NCBI GenBank assembly: GCA_963746275.1
Contig: CAVVAX010000012.1
Coordinates: 1 to 64,000, forward strand
Reading direction: 5' to 3'
DNA length: 64,000 bases
Source: JAEULH01 sp963746275
GTDB lineage: Bacteria > Pseudomonadota > Alphaproteobacteria > Rhodospirillales > Defluviicoccaceae
The notes under the pieces: model-generated
The model's input: only the letters and a program-made list of their open reading frames with translations
Database searches by the model: none
What the model was told of the DNA's origin: nothing
Translations under genes and position numbers: made by a program
Shown: piece by piece, positions 1 through 8,091 of the stretch
Position numbering within the stretch: the first letter of the stretch is position 1
Layout: each line of letters begins with the position of its first letter

Positions 1-181
1 ATGGTAGAAGCGGACCGCAAGCGGAAGAGCGGCGGCCGCGGCTGACGAAGCGGTTTCAGATCAAATTCCTTGTCTAGGTCTGTATACCTATCGACGGTAG
101 CAGTCAAGGAAAGGGCCGCGCGCCTACGAAGTTTCCAGCCGGCCAGCCGGTCGGACGGGGTGACGGAGGAGCACGAAGGAC
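1..181. other. left edge, no identifiable gene
   Basis: Positions 1-45 form a 14-codon open frame rich in Lys, Arg and Gly that ends in TGA. It could be the tail of a gene entering from the left, but it is too short to identify. The remaining bases up to the start of the paaY-type gene hold no gene that I can support. The last bases before that gene (GAAGGAC) can serve as its ribosome binding site. Confidence 0.3.
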
Positions 182-787
182 ATGGTCAAGGTCTACGCCA
201 TCGACGGGGTCATCCCGGTGGTGCATCCAAGCGCCTTGGTGCACCCGTTTGCGGTCTTGATCGGCGACGTGATCATCGGCGCCGACTGCTACATCGGCGC
301 CGGCGCCGCCCTTCGCGGCGACATCGGCCGGATCGTGGTCGAGGCCGGGGCCAACGTGCAGGACCAGTGCGTGCTGCACTGCTTCCCGCAGGCCGAGTGC
401 CGCATCGGACCCTGGGGACACATCGGCCACGGCGCCGTGCTCCATGGCGCCAGCGTCGGGGCCCATGCCCTGGTGGGGATGAATTCCGTGCTGATGGATG
501 GCTCGGAGATCGGCGACTACGCGTTCGTCGCCGCCATGTCCTTCGTCGCCGGCGGCTTCGTCGTGCCGCCGCGCTCGCTCGCCGCTGGCATTCCCGCCAA
601 GGTCAGGCGCGCACTGACGGACGACGAGATCGCCTGGAAGCGGCGCGGCACCGAGGAGTACCAGCGGATCGCCCGGCGCAGCCGCGAGGGCATGCGCGAG
701 GTCGAGGCGCTGAGCGAGCTCGATGCGGACCGCCCGTCACTGCCGGTCGACGCCCACCACCCGCTCCACGTCGTCCGCGGCCGGTGA
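182..787 (+). CDS. paaY: PaaY-like hexapeptide-repeat protein (gamma-carbonic anhydrase superfamily)
   Basis: The 201-residue product is built almost entirely of left-handed beta-helix hexapeptide repeats (residues about 10-150, with recurring [IV]-G-x-x-x-x steps) followed by a helical tail. The repeats contain the metal-type histidines expected in the gamma-carbonic anhydrase fold (LHCF near 60, HIGHGAVLHG near 80-90). Length and the long C-terminal helix match PaaY of the phenylacetate pathway, thought to be a thioesterase or accessory protein, rather than plain YrdA/CaiE. No other paa gene is present in the window, so the pathway link comes from family resemblance only. ATG with GAAGGAC upstream supports the start. 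It converges on the LysR gene with a 20-base gap. Confidence 0.75.
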   Translation: MVKVYAIDGVIPVVHPSALVHPFAVLIGDVIIGADCYIGAGAALRGDIGRIVVEAGANVQDQCVLHCFPQAECRIGPWGHIGHGAVLHGASVGAHALVGMNSVLMDGSEIGDYAFVAAMSFVAGGFVVPPRSLAAGIPAKVRRALTDDEIAWKRRGTEEYQRIARRSREGMREVEALSELDADRPSLPVDAHHPLHVVRGR

Positions 788-807
788 CGCGGCTGGCACG
801 GGCCGGG

Positions 808-1698
808 CTAGCCGTTCAGCTCCTCGATCTTGCGCACCATGAACTCGCGGAAAACAGCGATACGGTTGGAGTTGCGCAACTCGTCGGGGTAGACGAAGTA
901 GACGTCGACGTCCGGCCCGCGCAGCTCGGGGAGGACCTCGACCAGGTTGCCCGTCTCCTGGTTAAGGTAGTGCGGCAGGGCACCGATGCCGATGCCGCTC
1001 TGTACCGCCCGAAAGATGCCGTAGGTGCTGTTCACCTTGAGGTAGGCCTTGCGCTTGGTGCCGTCGCGGGCGCCTGCGTCCAGCAGCCAATTCAGGTTCG
1101 GCAGCGGCGGCCGCGCGTCCTCGCCGAAGACGATCAGGCGGTGATGGTCGAGGTTCTCCGGCCGGCGCGGCATGCCGAGCTTCTGCAGGTAGCTGGGCGC
1201 GGCGAAGACGTGGTAGCGCAGTACCATCAGCCGCCGCTGGACCAGATCGGACTGGGTCGGCGCGGTCAGGCGAATGGCGATATCGGCCTGGCGCATCGAC
1301 AGGTCGAGCTCGTTGTCCGACAGCACCAGCGAGACCTCGATGTCCGGGTAGTCCTCTAGGAACTCCTTCAGCCGCGGCGCCAGCCACACCGAGCCGAAGG
1401 CGATGGTGGTCGTCACCTTGAGCGGGCCCTGCGGCCGCTCGCGGCTCTCGATGATCCGCGCCTCAACCATGTTGAGCTTGGCCAGGATCTCGCGGGCCGC
1501 CTTGAACAGGATCTCCCCTTGCTCGGTCAGGACCAGCCCGCGGGCGTGGCGGTGAAACAGCGGAACCTGGAGGTTCTCCTCCAGCGAGCCCACCTGCCGG
1601 CTGACCGCCGACTGGCTCAGGTTCAGGGCGTCGCCGGCGTGGGTGAAGCTCCCCGCCTCGGCCACGGCCTGAAAGATGCGCAGCTTGTCCCAGTCCAT
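808..1698 (-). CDS. LysR-family transcriptional regulator, LsrB/VtlR position
   Basis: This 296-residue protein has the standard LysR layout: winged helix-turn-helix at residues 1-60 (LSQSAVSRQVGSLE recognition helix) and a periplasmic-binding-protein-like effector domain from about 90 to 290. It lies downstream of and in the same direction as trxB, with the Lrp gene divergent beyond. This is the lrp/trxB/lysR neighbourhood I know for LsrB/VtlR regulators in rhizobia, which link envelope, lipopolysaccharide and oxidative-stress control. The assignment to that subgroup is by context. The protein contains no cysteine at all, so a thiol-based redox switch as reported for some LsrB proteins is not possible here. 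A GGGAG motif lies just upstream of the ATG. Confidence 0.85.
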   Translation of the reverse strand: MDWDKLRIFQAVAEAGSFTHAGDALNLSQSAVSRQVGSLEENLQVPLFHRHARGLVLTEQGEILFKAAREILAKLNMVEARIIESRERPQGPLKVTTTIAFGSVWLAPRLKEFLEDYPDIEVSLVLSDNELDLSMRQADIAIRLTAPTQSDLVQRRLMVLRYHVFAAPSYLQKLGMPRRPENLDHHRLIVFGEDARPPLPNLNWLLDAGARDGTKRKAYLKVNSTYGIFRAVQSGIGIGALPHYLNQETGNLVEVLPELRGPDVDVYFVYPDELRNSNRIAVFREFMVRKIEELNG

Positions 1699-1787
1699 GA
1701 GCTCCCAGGTCTCCCCTCATGAGCGCCCGCTCTTGCGGCGGGCTTCGTTCGGCCCTTCGGCCATGGTTATTGTCTGCCCGCCGGGCC

Positions 1788-2753
1788 TCAGGCCGCGGCT
1801 TCCGCGGCTGTTTCGTGCTCGGCAAGAAACCGCTCGGCCTCGAGGGCGGCCATGCAGCCCGTTCCCGCGGCCGTGACCGCCTGGCGGAAAACCTTGTCCT
1901 GCACGTCGCCGGCGGCGAACACGCCGGTCACGCTGGTGGCCGTGCTGTCCGGCGCCGTGATGATGTAGCCATCCCCGTCCATGGCGAGCTGGCCGCGAAA
2001 CAGCTCGGTGTTGGGCGTGTGGCCGATGGCGATGAAGACGCCGTCAGCCGCGAGCTCCTTCTTCGCGCCAGTGCGGGTCGAGCGCAGCACGAGGCCCGTT
2101 ACACCCAGCGGCATCTCGGTGCCGGTGATCTCGTCGACCACGTGTTCCCAGATGACCTCGATCTTCGGATTGCGGAACAGCCGCTGCTGCAGGATCTTCT
2201 CCGCCCGCAACTGGTCGCGGCGATGAACCAGGGTCACGCGCTCGGCGAAGTTGGTCAGGAACAGCGCCTCCTCGACCGCTGTGTTGCCGCCGCCGATCAC
2301 GGCGACGCGCTTGCCGCGAAAGAAGAAGCCGTCGCAGGTGGCGCAGGCCGAGACGCCGAAGCCCTGGTAGCGCGCCTCGCTCGGCAGCCCCAACCAGCGG
2401 GCCGAGGCGCCGGTGCAGATGATCAGTGTCTCGCCGTGGTAGGTGGCGCCGCTATCGCCCGTCAGCGCGACCGGCCGGCGCGATAGATCCGCGGCGGTGA
2501 TGGTGTCGTCGACCATGCGGGTGCCGACCTTGGCGGCCTGCCGGTCCATCTGCTCCATCATCCACGGGCCCTGCACGGTCTCCGCGTAGCCCGGGAAGTT
2601 CTCGACGTCGGTGGTGATGGTGAGCTGGCCACCCGGCTGCAGGCCCTTGATCAGGACCGGGTCGAGGTTCGCGCGCGCCGCGTAGATGGCGGCGGTATAG
2701 CCGGCGGGGCCGGAGCCGATGATCACCACCTTGCCGGGCTCTCGCTCCGCCAT
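1788..2753 (-). CDS. trxB: thioredoxin reductase
   Basis: The 321-residue flavoprotein transfers electrons from NADPH through FAD to thioredoxin in the cytoplasm. Visible features are the FAD-binding GSGPAG at 13-18, the redox-active CATC at 137-140, the NADPH-binding GGGNTA at 154-159 and the C-terminal FAD motif GVFAAGDV. Length is normal for the low-molecular-weight bacterial enzyme. It is transcribed towards the LysR gene with an 89-base gap and is divergent from the Lrp gene. The 220 bases between trxB and lrp would carry both promoters. Confidence 0.97.
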   Translation of the reverse strand: MAEREPGKVVIIGSGPAGYTAAIYAARANLDPVLIKGLQPGGQLTITTDVENFPGYAETVQGPWMMEQMDRQAAKVGTRMVDDTITAADLSRRPVALTGDSGATYHGETLIICTGASARWLGLPSEARYQGFGVSACATCDGFFFRGKRVAVIGGGNTAVEEALFLTNFAERVTLVHRRDQLRAEKILQQRLFRNPKIEVIWEHVVDEITGTEMPLGVTGLVLRSTRTGAKKELAADGVFIAIGHTPNTELFRGQLAMDGDGYIITAPDSTATSVTGVFAAGDVQDKVFRQAVTAAGTGCMAALEAERFLAEHETAAEAAA

Positions 2754-2973
2754 CGCATTCCCTGAGAACGTCGAGATTCTGTCCGACCCGCCCTGCCCCT
2801 ACGGGTTGTCCGAAGCATAAGAATGCCGGCCTGCCCATACAAGAGGCTGAACCGTGCACCCCCTTCGCCGCCCGGCGCCGGCCCTTCCGGAGCGATACGC
2901 GCACGGTCGGCTCATCGGCCTTCCGGCGCTCGTGCCGGCTGTGTAATATTGTTGCGCGGAGAGGGGAGGACAA

Positions 2974-3495
2974 ATGGAGAGATTGCACGTGCGCCGGGTG
3001 AAGCTCGACAGGATCGACCAACGCATCCTTCACGACCTGCAGGCCAACGGCCGGATCACCAACGTCGAGCTGGCCAGGCGCGCCGGGATCTCGGCGCCGC
3101 CCTGCCTGCGCCGGGTGCGGGCGCTGGAGGAGGCCGGCTACGTCCGCGGCTACCACGCCGAGATCGAGCCGAAGGCGCTGGGCTTCAACGTCTCGGCCTT
3201 CGTCCAGGTGGGCCTCGACAGTCAGGCCGAAGCCGACCTGGAGGAGTTCGAGCGGCTGGTGTCCGGCTGGCCGGAGGTGCGCGAGTGCTACATGCTGGCC
3301 GGCGAGACCGACTTCCTGCTCAAGGTGGTTGCCGAGGACTGGGACGCCTACCAGAAGTTCCTGACCGAGAAGCTCACCCCGGCGCCCCACGTCGCCCATG
3401 TCAAGTCGGCTTTATCGATCCGCACCTCGAAGTACAAGCCGGGCGTGCCTATCCCCGCAGAAGGCGACGAGGTCCCGGCGAACGGGATGGGCTGA
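2974..3495 (+). CDS. Lrp/AsnC-family transcriptional regulator
   Basis: A 173-residue protein with an N-terminal helix-turn-helix (residues about 9-60, containing the family's typical SAPPCLRRVRALEE) and a C-terminal RAM/AsnC effector-binding fold (about 75-150). These proteins form octamers that sense amino acids. It is the divergent neighbour of trxB, an arrangement recurrent in alphaproteobacteria, though its ligand and targets cannot be read from the sequence. The ATG at 2974 is preceded by GGGGAGGA at good spacing, which fixes the start. Confidence 0.9.
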   Translation: MERLHVRRVKLDRIDQRILHDLQANGRITNVELARRAGISAPPCLRRVRALEEAGYVRGYHAEIEPKALGFNVSAFVQVGLDSQAEADLEEFERLVSGWPEVRECYMLAGETDFLLKVVAEDWDAYQKFLTEKLTPAPHVAHVKSALSIRTSKYKPGVPIPAEGDEVPANGMG

Positions 3496-3524
3496 GGCCG
3501 CGGCGGTCGACCTTGCAGGTCCGC

Positions 3525-4081
3525 ATGGGCCTCTCCTTCAAGAGCATGAGCAGACGCAGCGGCCCCATCGACGCCGTCGTTGTCCTCGGCGCGCCACCGC
3601 TCGGGCCCAGCGTTCCGGGGCCGGCGCTGGAACGGCGGCTGGAGCACGGCGTCGCCGTCTTCCAAAGCCGTGGCGCGGGTGGCTGGTGCCGTCCGGCGGC
3701 ATCGTCGGGGCGCCGCCGGCGGAGGCGGAGATCATGCGCGACCTGGCGGTCTCGAAAGGCGTTGCGGACGACCGGATCGTCGTCGAGGACAGGGCGAAGA
3801 ACACCTTCGAGAACGCGCTCTACACCGGCTTGATCATCCGCCGGCGCGGCTGGCAGCGCGTGGTCGTCGTCACCGACGCCTTCCACATGCCGCGCGCGCT
3901 CTACGTCTACCGGCGCCTCGGGCTCAGGGTCATGGGCGACCCCGTCCGCATCCGCCAGCCGGGCAGCCTGCCCACCCGCCTTCGCCTCTACGCCCGCGAG
4001 GCGCTCGCCTTCGCCCGCTGCGCCTGGCTGTTCCGGGTCGGCCGGCACAAAGCCTTTGTCGCCGCGGTTTGGGGGGAATAA
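3525..4081 (+). pseudogene. YdcF-family (DUF218) protein, frameshifted
   Basis: Two frames together make one DUF218/YdcF protein. The first (from ATG 3525 or 3546) encodes the opening beta strand DAVVVLGAPP and the following helix. The second carries WLVPSGGIVG, the NTFENAL motif and VVVVTDAFHMPRA, all hallmarks of the family (SGG, E-N, V-T-x-x-x-H). They join near 3670-3680, where restoring one G in the GCGGGTGG run gives a continuous protein of about 185 residues. YdcF-type proteins bind S-adenosylmethionine or act in envelope polysaccharide metabolism; the role here is unknown. A single missing base in a G run suggests a sequencing error as readily as a true pseudogene. Confidence 0.7.
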
Positions 4082-4089
4082 GACGGGCC

Positions 4090-5298
4090 ATGGCCCAACC
4101 GAGCCTTCCGCTCTGCAAGATCCGCGTTCTCGACGCCGCGACCTTCATCGCCGCGCCGCTGTGCGCGACGCTGTTCGCCGAGTTCGGCGCCGAGGTGATC
4201 AAGGTGGAGCACCCCCGCGGCGGCGACCCGTTCCGCCGCTTCGGCACGCCGACCGAGCGGCCGGACTCGACCCTCGCCTGGCTGTCGGAGGCGCGCAACA
4301 AGGCCTCGGTCACGCTGGATCTCGGCAAGGCTGAGGGCGCGGCGCTGTTCAAGCGGCTGGTGGGCCTGTCCGACGTCGTCTGCGAGAACTTCCGCCCGGG
4401 GACGATGGAGCGCTGGGGGCTTGGCTGGGACGAGCTCTCCGCGGTCAATCCGGGCCTGATCATGGTCCGCATCAGCGGCTATGGCCAAACCGGACCCTAC
4501 CGCGACCGCCCTGGCTTCGCCCGCATCGCCCATGCGGTCGGCGGCCTTGCGGCGCTGGCCGGCATGCCGGGGGAAGCGCCGGTAACGCCGGGATCCACCT
4601 CGCTCGGGGACTACCTCGCCGGGCTGTTCGCCGCCTTCGGCGCCATGGTCGCCCTGCACCATCGCAACGACGGCGGCGGCGGCCAGGTGATCGACATCGG
4701 CCTCTACGAGGCGGTCTTCCGCGTCCTCGACGAGCTTGCCCCGGCCTACGCCCGCGCCGGAATCGTCCGCGAGCGCGAGGGCGCCGGCACCCGCAACGCC
4801 TGCCCGCACGGCCACTTCCCGACCCGCGACGGCAACTGGGTGGCCATCGCCTGCACCACCGACAAGATGTTCGCCCGCCTGGCCCAGGCCATGGGCCGGC
4901 CGGAGCTCGCGGGGGACGACGCCTTCGGCCGGCAGGAGCGGCGGCTCGCCGCGCGCGAGGTCGTTATCGCCATGGTCGGCGCCTGGACCGGCTCGCTGGA
5001 CCGTGACGAGGTCATGGCCCGCTGCCTCGCCGCCGAGGTCCCGATAGGGCCGCTGAACACCATTGCCGACATCTTCGCCGACCCTCAGTTCGCCGCCCGC
5101 GGCAACCTCGCCACGATCGAGGAGGGCGAGCTCGGTCCGATCGTCGTCCCGGACGTGCTGCCCCGCCTTCTGGCGACGCCCGGGCGGATCGAGCATCTCG
5201 GCCCGCCGCTCGGCAACGCCAACGAGGCGGTCTACCGCGGCCTGCTGGGGCTGAGCGAGGACGAGTTCAAGGCCCTCGCGCGCGACGGCGTGATCTGA
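4090..5298 (+). CDS. CaiB/BaiF-family (class III) CoA-transferase
   Basis: The 402-residue product matches type III CoA-transferases, which move CoA between carboxylic acids through an aspartyl-CoA thioester. The N-terminal strand-helix with GAEVIKVEHP, the NKASVTLDL segment, SGYGQTGPY and the catalytic aspartate in STSLGDYLAG (Asp174) are all present. The frame is open well upstream of the ATG at 4090, but only from this ATG does it resemble the family. It lies 9 bases after the frameshifted YdcF gene. Substrate cannot be inferred; candidates in this family include formyl-, succinyl-, mesaconyl- and carnitine-CoA transferases. Confidence 0.92.
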   Translation: MAQPSLPLCKIRVLDAATFIAAPLCATLFAEFGAEVIKVEHPRGGDPFRRFGTPTERPDSTLAWLSEARNKASVTLDLGKAEGAALFKRLVGLSDVVCENFRPGTMERWGLGWDELSAVNPGLIMVRISGYGQTGPYRDRPGFARIAHAVGGLAALAGMPGEAPVTPGSTSLGDYLAGLFAAFGAMVALHHRNDGGGGQVIDIGLYEAVFRVLDELAPAYARAGIVREREGAGTRNACPHGHFPTRDGNWVAIACTTDKMFARLAQAMGRPELAGDDAFGRQERRLAAREVVIAMVGAWTGSLDRDEVMARCLAAEVPIGPLNTIADIFADPQFAARGNLATIEEGELGPIVVPDVLPRLLATPGRIEHLGPPLGNANEAVYRGLLGLSEDEFKALARDGVI

Positions 5299-5308
5299 GT
5301 CTTCAGGT

Positions 5309-6259
5309 TCAGCCCCCCGTCACCAAGGCGGCGAGGCCGGTCAGGGCCGGCAGCGGCTGCATGATCACGTAGGTCGGCACCGCGGCGAGGAAGTCGCTGA
5401 ACCGCCCCTTCTGCTCGAACCTTGCGCGGAAGCCGGAGCTTGCGAACCACGGCATCAGCCGGGGGACGACCCCGCCGGCGATGTAGAGGCCGCCGCGGGC
5501 GTTGAGCATGATTGCAAGGTCCGAAGCGGCGGTGCCGAGCATGCTGGCGAAGACGTCGAGGGTCTCGACGCAGAGCGGGCAGCTGCGGGCGAGGCCGCGT
5601 TCGCTCACGTGCGCCGGCAGCAGCCCCGTCTCAACCTCCCTGTCGGCAAGCTGGGCGATGGCGGAATATAGGTTCGCGAGGCCGGGCCCGGAGACGACGC
5701 GCTCCGCCGAAACGTGCCCCAGCTTGCGCCGCAACACCGACAGGATCTCCGCCTCGCGGTCGTTGGCGGCGGCAATGGTCATATGCCCGCCTTCGCTGGA
5801 GAGCGGCATCCAGTGCTGCCCGGTCCAGACCAGGGCGGCAGCGCCGAGGCCGGTACCGGGCCCGAGCGCCCAGATGGGCGCGCCGGGCACCGAGTCGCCC
5901 CGCCCGATCTTGACCAGGCCCTCGGGCGTGAGCCGCGGGATCGCCAGGGCGGCAGCGACGAAATCGTTGACGACCTCGAGCTTGTCCAGCCCGAGGCGGG
6001 CGCGGGTTGCCTCGACCGAGAAGCTCCAGTGCAGGTTGGTGAGGCTGATCTCGTCGCCGAGGATGGGCGAGGCGACGGCCAGCGCCCCATAACGCGGCTT
6101 CTCCTTGTGCGCGATGCGCGTCAGGTAGTCCTCGCAAGCCTCGACCAGCGTCGGATAGTGGCCACAGGTCAACGGCAGGATGCTGTGGATGCTTCCGTCC
6201 GCCTCGACCAGCGCGAAGCGCGCGTTCGTCCCGCCGACGTCGCCAATCAGCCCGACCAT
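5309..6259 (-). CDS. glk: glucokinase (bacterial Glk family)
   Basis: A 316-residue ATP-dependent hexokinase. GDVGGTNARFAL at the N terminus is the phosphate-binding motif, VVNDFVAAA carries the catalytic Asp, GPGTGLGAA is the adenosine region and SSEGGHMT is the glucose-binding Glu/His region. ATG at 6259 is chosen over the TTG three codons upstream because GGGAGG lies nine bases before it. It converges on the CoA-transferase with a 10-base gap. It phosphorylates cytoplasmic glucose for Entner-Doudoroff or glycolytic use. Confidence 0.95.
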   Translation of the reverse strand: MVGLIGDVGGTNARFALVEADGSIHSILPLTCGHYPTLVEACEDYLTRIAHKEKPRYGALAVASPILGDEISLTNLHWSFSVEATRARLGLDKLEVVNDFVAAALAIPRLTPEGLVKIGRGDSVPGAPIWALGPGTGLGAAALVWTGQHWMPLSSEGGHMTIAAANDREAEILSVLRRKLGHVSAERVVSGPGLANLYSAIAQLADREVETGLLPAHVSERGLARSCPLCVETLDVFASMLGTAASDLAIMLNARGGLYIAGGVVPRLMPWFASSGFRARFEQKGRFSDFLAAVPTYVIMQPLPALTGLAALVTGG

Positions 6260-6617
6260 CTCGACCAACCTCCCACGAACGCATGACCTGCCGGAGCGCG
6301 GTCCGGCGGCTGCTTATACCGGTGCTTATACAAAGGCGAGCTGGGGCTCGCATCTTCCCTGCACCATCGGCGGAAACACCATGGCCGCACAAGAGGATAA
6401 AGCCTCCCTGCTTCGCGGTGCACCATAGGCTTGACCAAACCTGGCCCCCGTGCCGCGCGACGCTAGTTTGGCAGCGTGATCCGCGCAGCCCTGCCATGCG
6501 CCGCCCTGGCCGCGGCGATGTTGCAGTTTTATCCATTAGGTTTCAGTGGCTTGCCCGAGCATGGCGCGGGCGGCCGCCGGCTCCGCTCTGCCCCGGGCGG
6601 ATTTTCCGATTTGCCAT

Positions 6618-6646
6618 TTGAATTTCACCTTGCGATCCATTATCTC
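6618..6646 (+). promoter_or_regulatory. sigma-70-type promoter of the candidate small RNA
   Basis: TTGAAT at 6618-6623 and TATCTC at 6641-6646 are separated by exactly 17 bases, in a stretch visibly poorer in G+C than its surroundings. Transcription would begin near 6652, at the first base of a perfect hairpin, which supports the placement. The match is by eye only. Confidence 0.5.
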
Positions 6647-6651
6647 TCCAA

Positions 6652-6748
6652 TTGTGCGGTGCAGCACAAACGCCTGTCAATTGTGGTGCGCCGCGCTTCT
6701 TGGACGTTTCCTCCCAAAACTTGGGCCGCAGCGCGCGGCCCTTTTTTT
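6652..6748 (+). ncRNA. candidate trans-acting small RNA with anti-Shine-Dalgarno motif (AbcR/alpha-r15-like)
   Basis: About 97 nt lie between a plausible promoter and a textbook intrinsic terminator, with no reading frame of note. The 5' end is a perfect hairpin (TTGTGC, 6-nt loop, GCACAA; 6652-6669). The middle carries TTTCCTCCC (6707-6715), complementary to ribosome binding sites, followed by CCCAA-AAC-TTGGG, which can compete with the terminator stem. The end is a 7-bp G+C stem and seven T residues. Short RNAs of this size with single-stranded CCUCCC loops are typical of the Hfq-dependent AbcR (alpha-r15) family, which represses transporter mRNAs in rhizobia. The family assignment is inference from layout. 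Confidence 0.6.
6723..6748 (+). terminator. intrinsic terminator of the candidate small RNA
   Basis: GGGCCGC (6723-6729), loop AGCGC, GCGGCCC (6735-6741) is a perfect 7-bp stem followed at once by seven T residues (6742-6748). No protein gene ends just upstream on this strand, so it must serve a non-coding transcript. Confidence 0.85.
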
Positions 6749-6852
6749 GGGGTCGGGCTCGCCGAACCCTTACCAGGGCCGCTTCGCGCAGTCTCCCAGT
6801 CTGGCATAATCCTGAGCGGCGGCAAGGCGAAGTCAGAGATGAGGCTTGCCAG

Positions 6853-7485
6853 ATGAGCGAAGGGTGCGGTTGCGGCACCAGGTTCGACGGCATGTCGGAT
6901 GCCTACCGGCGGGCGCTCGGCATCGTCATCGTCATCAACGCCGCCATGTTCTGCATCGAGATGACCGCCGGCCTGCTCGCCGGCTCGCAGGCGCTGAAGG
7001 CGGATGCGCTCGACTTTTTCGCCGACACGCTGACCTACGCCATGAGCCTCGCCGTCATCGGCCGGCCGCTGCGCGTGCGCGCCACCGCGGCCCTGATCAA
7101 GGGCGCGAGCCTCGCCGGCGTCGGGCTGTGGGTGCTGGGCACCACTGCATACAGGGTGCTGGTCCTCGGGGTGCCCGACGCCCCGGTCATGGGAGCGGTC
7201 GGCCTCCTCGCCCTCGTCGCCAATCTCACCAGCGTGCTGGTGCTGCTCCGTTACCGCGACGGGGACGCCAACGTTCGCTCCGTGTGGCTCTGCAGCCGCA
7301 ACGACGCCATCGGCAACCTCGCGGTCATCGCTGCCGCCGGCGCCGTGGCGCTGACCGGCACCGCCTGGCCAGATCTGCTCGTCGCCGCCGTGCTGGCCGG
7401 GCTGTTCTCGTGGTCCGCGCTGCACATCATCCGCCAAGCGGTGGAGGAACGGCGGGCCGCAGCCCTTGGCGCCGCGGCGGAGTGA
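6853..7485 (+). CDS. cation diffusion facilitator-type cation transporter
   Basis: The 210-residue inner-membrane protein has about six hydrophobic helices with the order and motifs of CDF/cation transporters: the ADALDFFADTLTYA segment in helix 2 and the CSRNDAIGN segment in helix 5, where acidic and polar residues line the metal path. It is shorter than zinc efflux proteins such as ZitB/FieF (about 300 residues) because it lacks the C-terminal cytoplasmic domain. The cysteine pair CGCG at the N terminus (residues 5-8) could bind metal. It starts about 100 bases after the small-RNA terminator. The likely substrate is a divalent metal, not resolved further. Confidence 0.8.
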   Translation: MSEGCGCGTRFDGMSDAYRRALGIVIVINAAMFCIEMTAGLLAGSQALKADALDFFADTLTYAMSLAVIGRPLRVRATAALIKGASLAGVGLWVLGTTAYRVLVLGVPDAPVMGAVGLLALVANLTSVLVLLRYRDGDANVRSVWLCSRNDAIGNLAVIAAAGAVALTGTAWPDLLVAAVLAGLFSWSALHIIRQAVEERRAAALGAAAE

Positions 7486-7509
7486 AGCCGTGGCGGGCGT
7501 TGCCTGGGC

Positions 7510-8091
7510 TCAGGGCCGGTCCGGGCCTCGCCCGGCATTCAGGGTCCGCTGCATGAACACCGCGTCCAGCCAGCGCCCGAACTTGTAGCCGGCATCGACC
7601 AGGGTGCCGGCGCGCACAAAGCCGTGCCGCTGGTGCAGCCGGATCGACCGCGTGTTCGCCGAATCGCCGATCACCGCGATCATCTGCCGCATCGCGCGTT
7701 CCTCGCAAGCCGCGATAAGTTGGCCGAGGAGCAGGCTCCCCAAGCCCCTGCTCAGGGCCTCGGGGGCGACATAGATCGAGTCCTCGACGGTGAAGCGATA
7801 GGCCGAGCGTGGCCTGAACGGTCCGGCGTAGGCGAAGCCTTGCACCCTGCCGTCCTCGCCCGCCACAAGGTAAGGCAGCCCGCGCTCGGCAATGGCGCGC
7901 CAGCGGGCCTCGATCTCGCCGATTCCGGGCGGCACCTCCTCGAAGCTGCCGGTGCCGCCGAGCACGTGCGCGGCGTAGATCGCCTGTACCGCCGGCAGGT
8001 CGGCCTCGCCCGCCGGGCGCACCAAGAGCACGCCCGCGTCCGTCTGCGGCCGCTTCGCGACCGCCCCCCGCCGTGAGACCGGTGCCGTCAT
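7510..8091 (-). CDS. GNAT-family N-acetyltransferase, phosphinothricin/methionine-sulfoximine acetyltransferase type
   Basis: A 193-residue GNAT enzyme. VRPAGEADLPAVQAIYAAHV opens the fold and the acetyl-CoA pyrophosphate loop is in RGLGSLLLGQL. The segments TGSFEE near the N terminus and HGFVRAGTL...GRWLDAVFMQ at the C terminus match the Pat/MddA subgroup that acetylates phosphinothricin or methionine sulfoximine and sulfone. The ATG overlaps the stop codon of the N-formylglutamate amidohydrolase gene (ATGA), so translation is probably coupled and both may act on amino-acid derivatives. Confidence 0.85.
   Translation of the reverse strand: MTAPVSRRGAVAKRPQTDAGVLLVRPAGEADLPAVQAIYAAHVLGGTGSFEEVPPGIGEIEARWRAIAERGLPYLVAGEDGRVQGFAYAGPFRPRSAYRFTVEDSIYVAPEALSRGLGSLLLGQLIAACEERAMRQMIAVIGDSANTRSIRLHQRHGFVRAGTLVDAGYKFGRWLDAVFMQRTLNAGRGPDRP

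Noticed and set aside
182..787. Serine acetyltransferase or UDP-sugar acyltransferase for the hexapeptide protein
   Set aside because: Length, the His pattern and the C-terminal helix fit PaaY/gamma-carbonic anhydrase better.
6300..6345. GTGCTTATAC direct repeats upstream of glk as an operator
   Set aside because: On the minus strand these give two TATAAG boxes 12 bases apart, but neither has a convincing -35 partner. I could not support a specific site.
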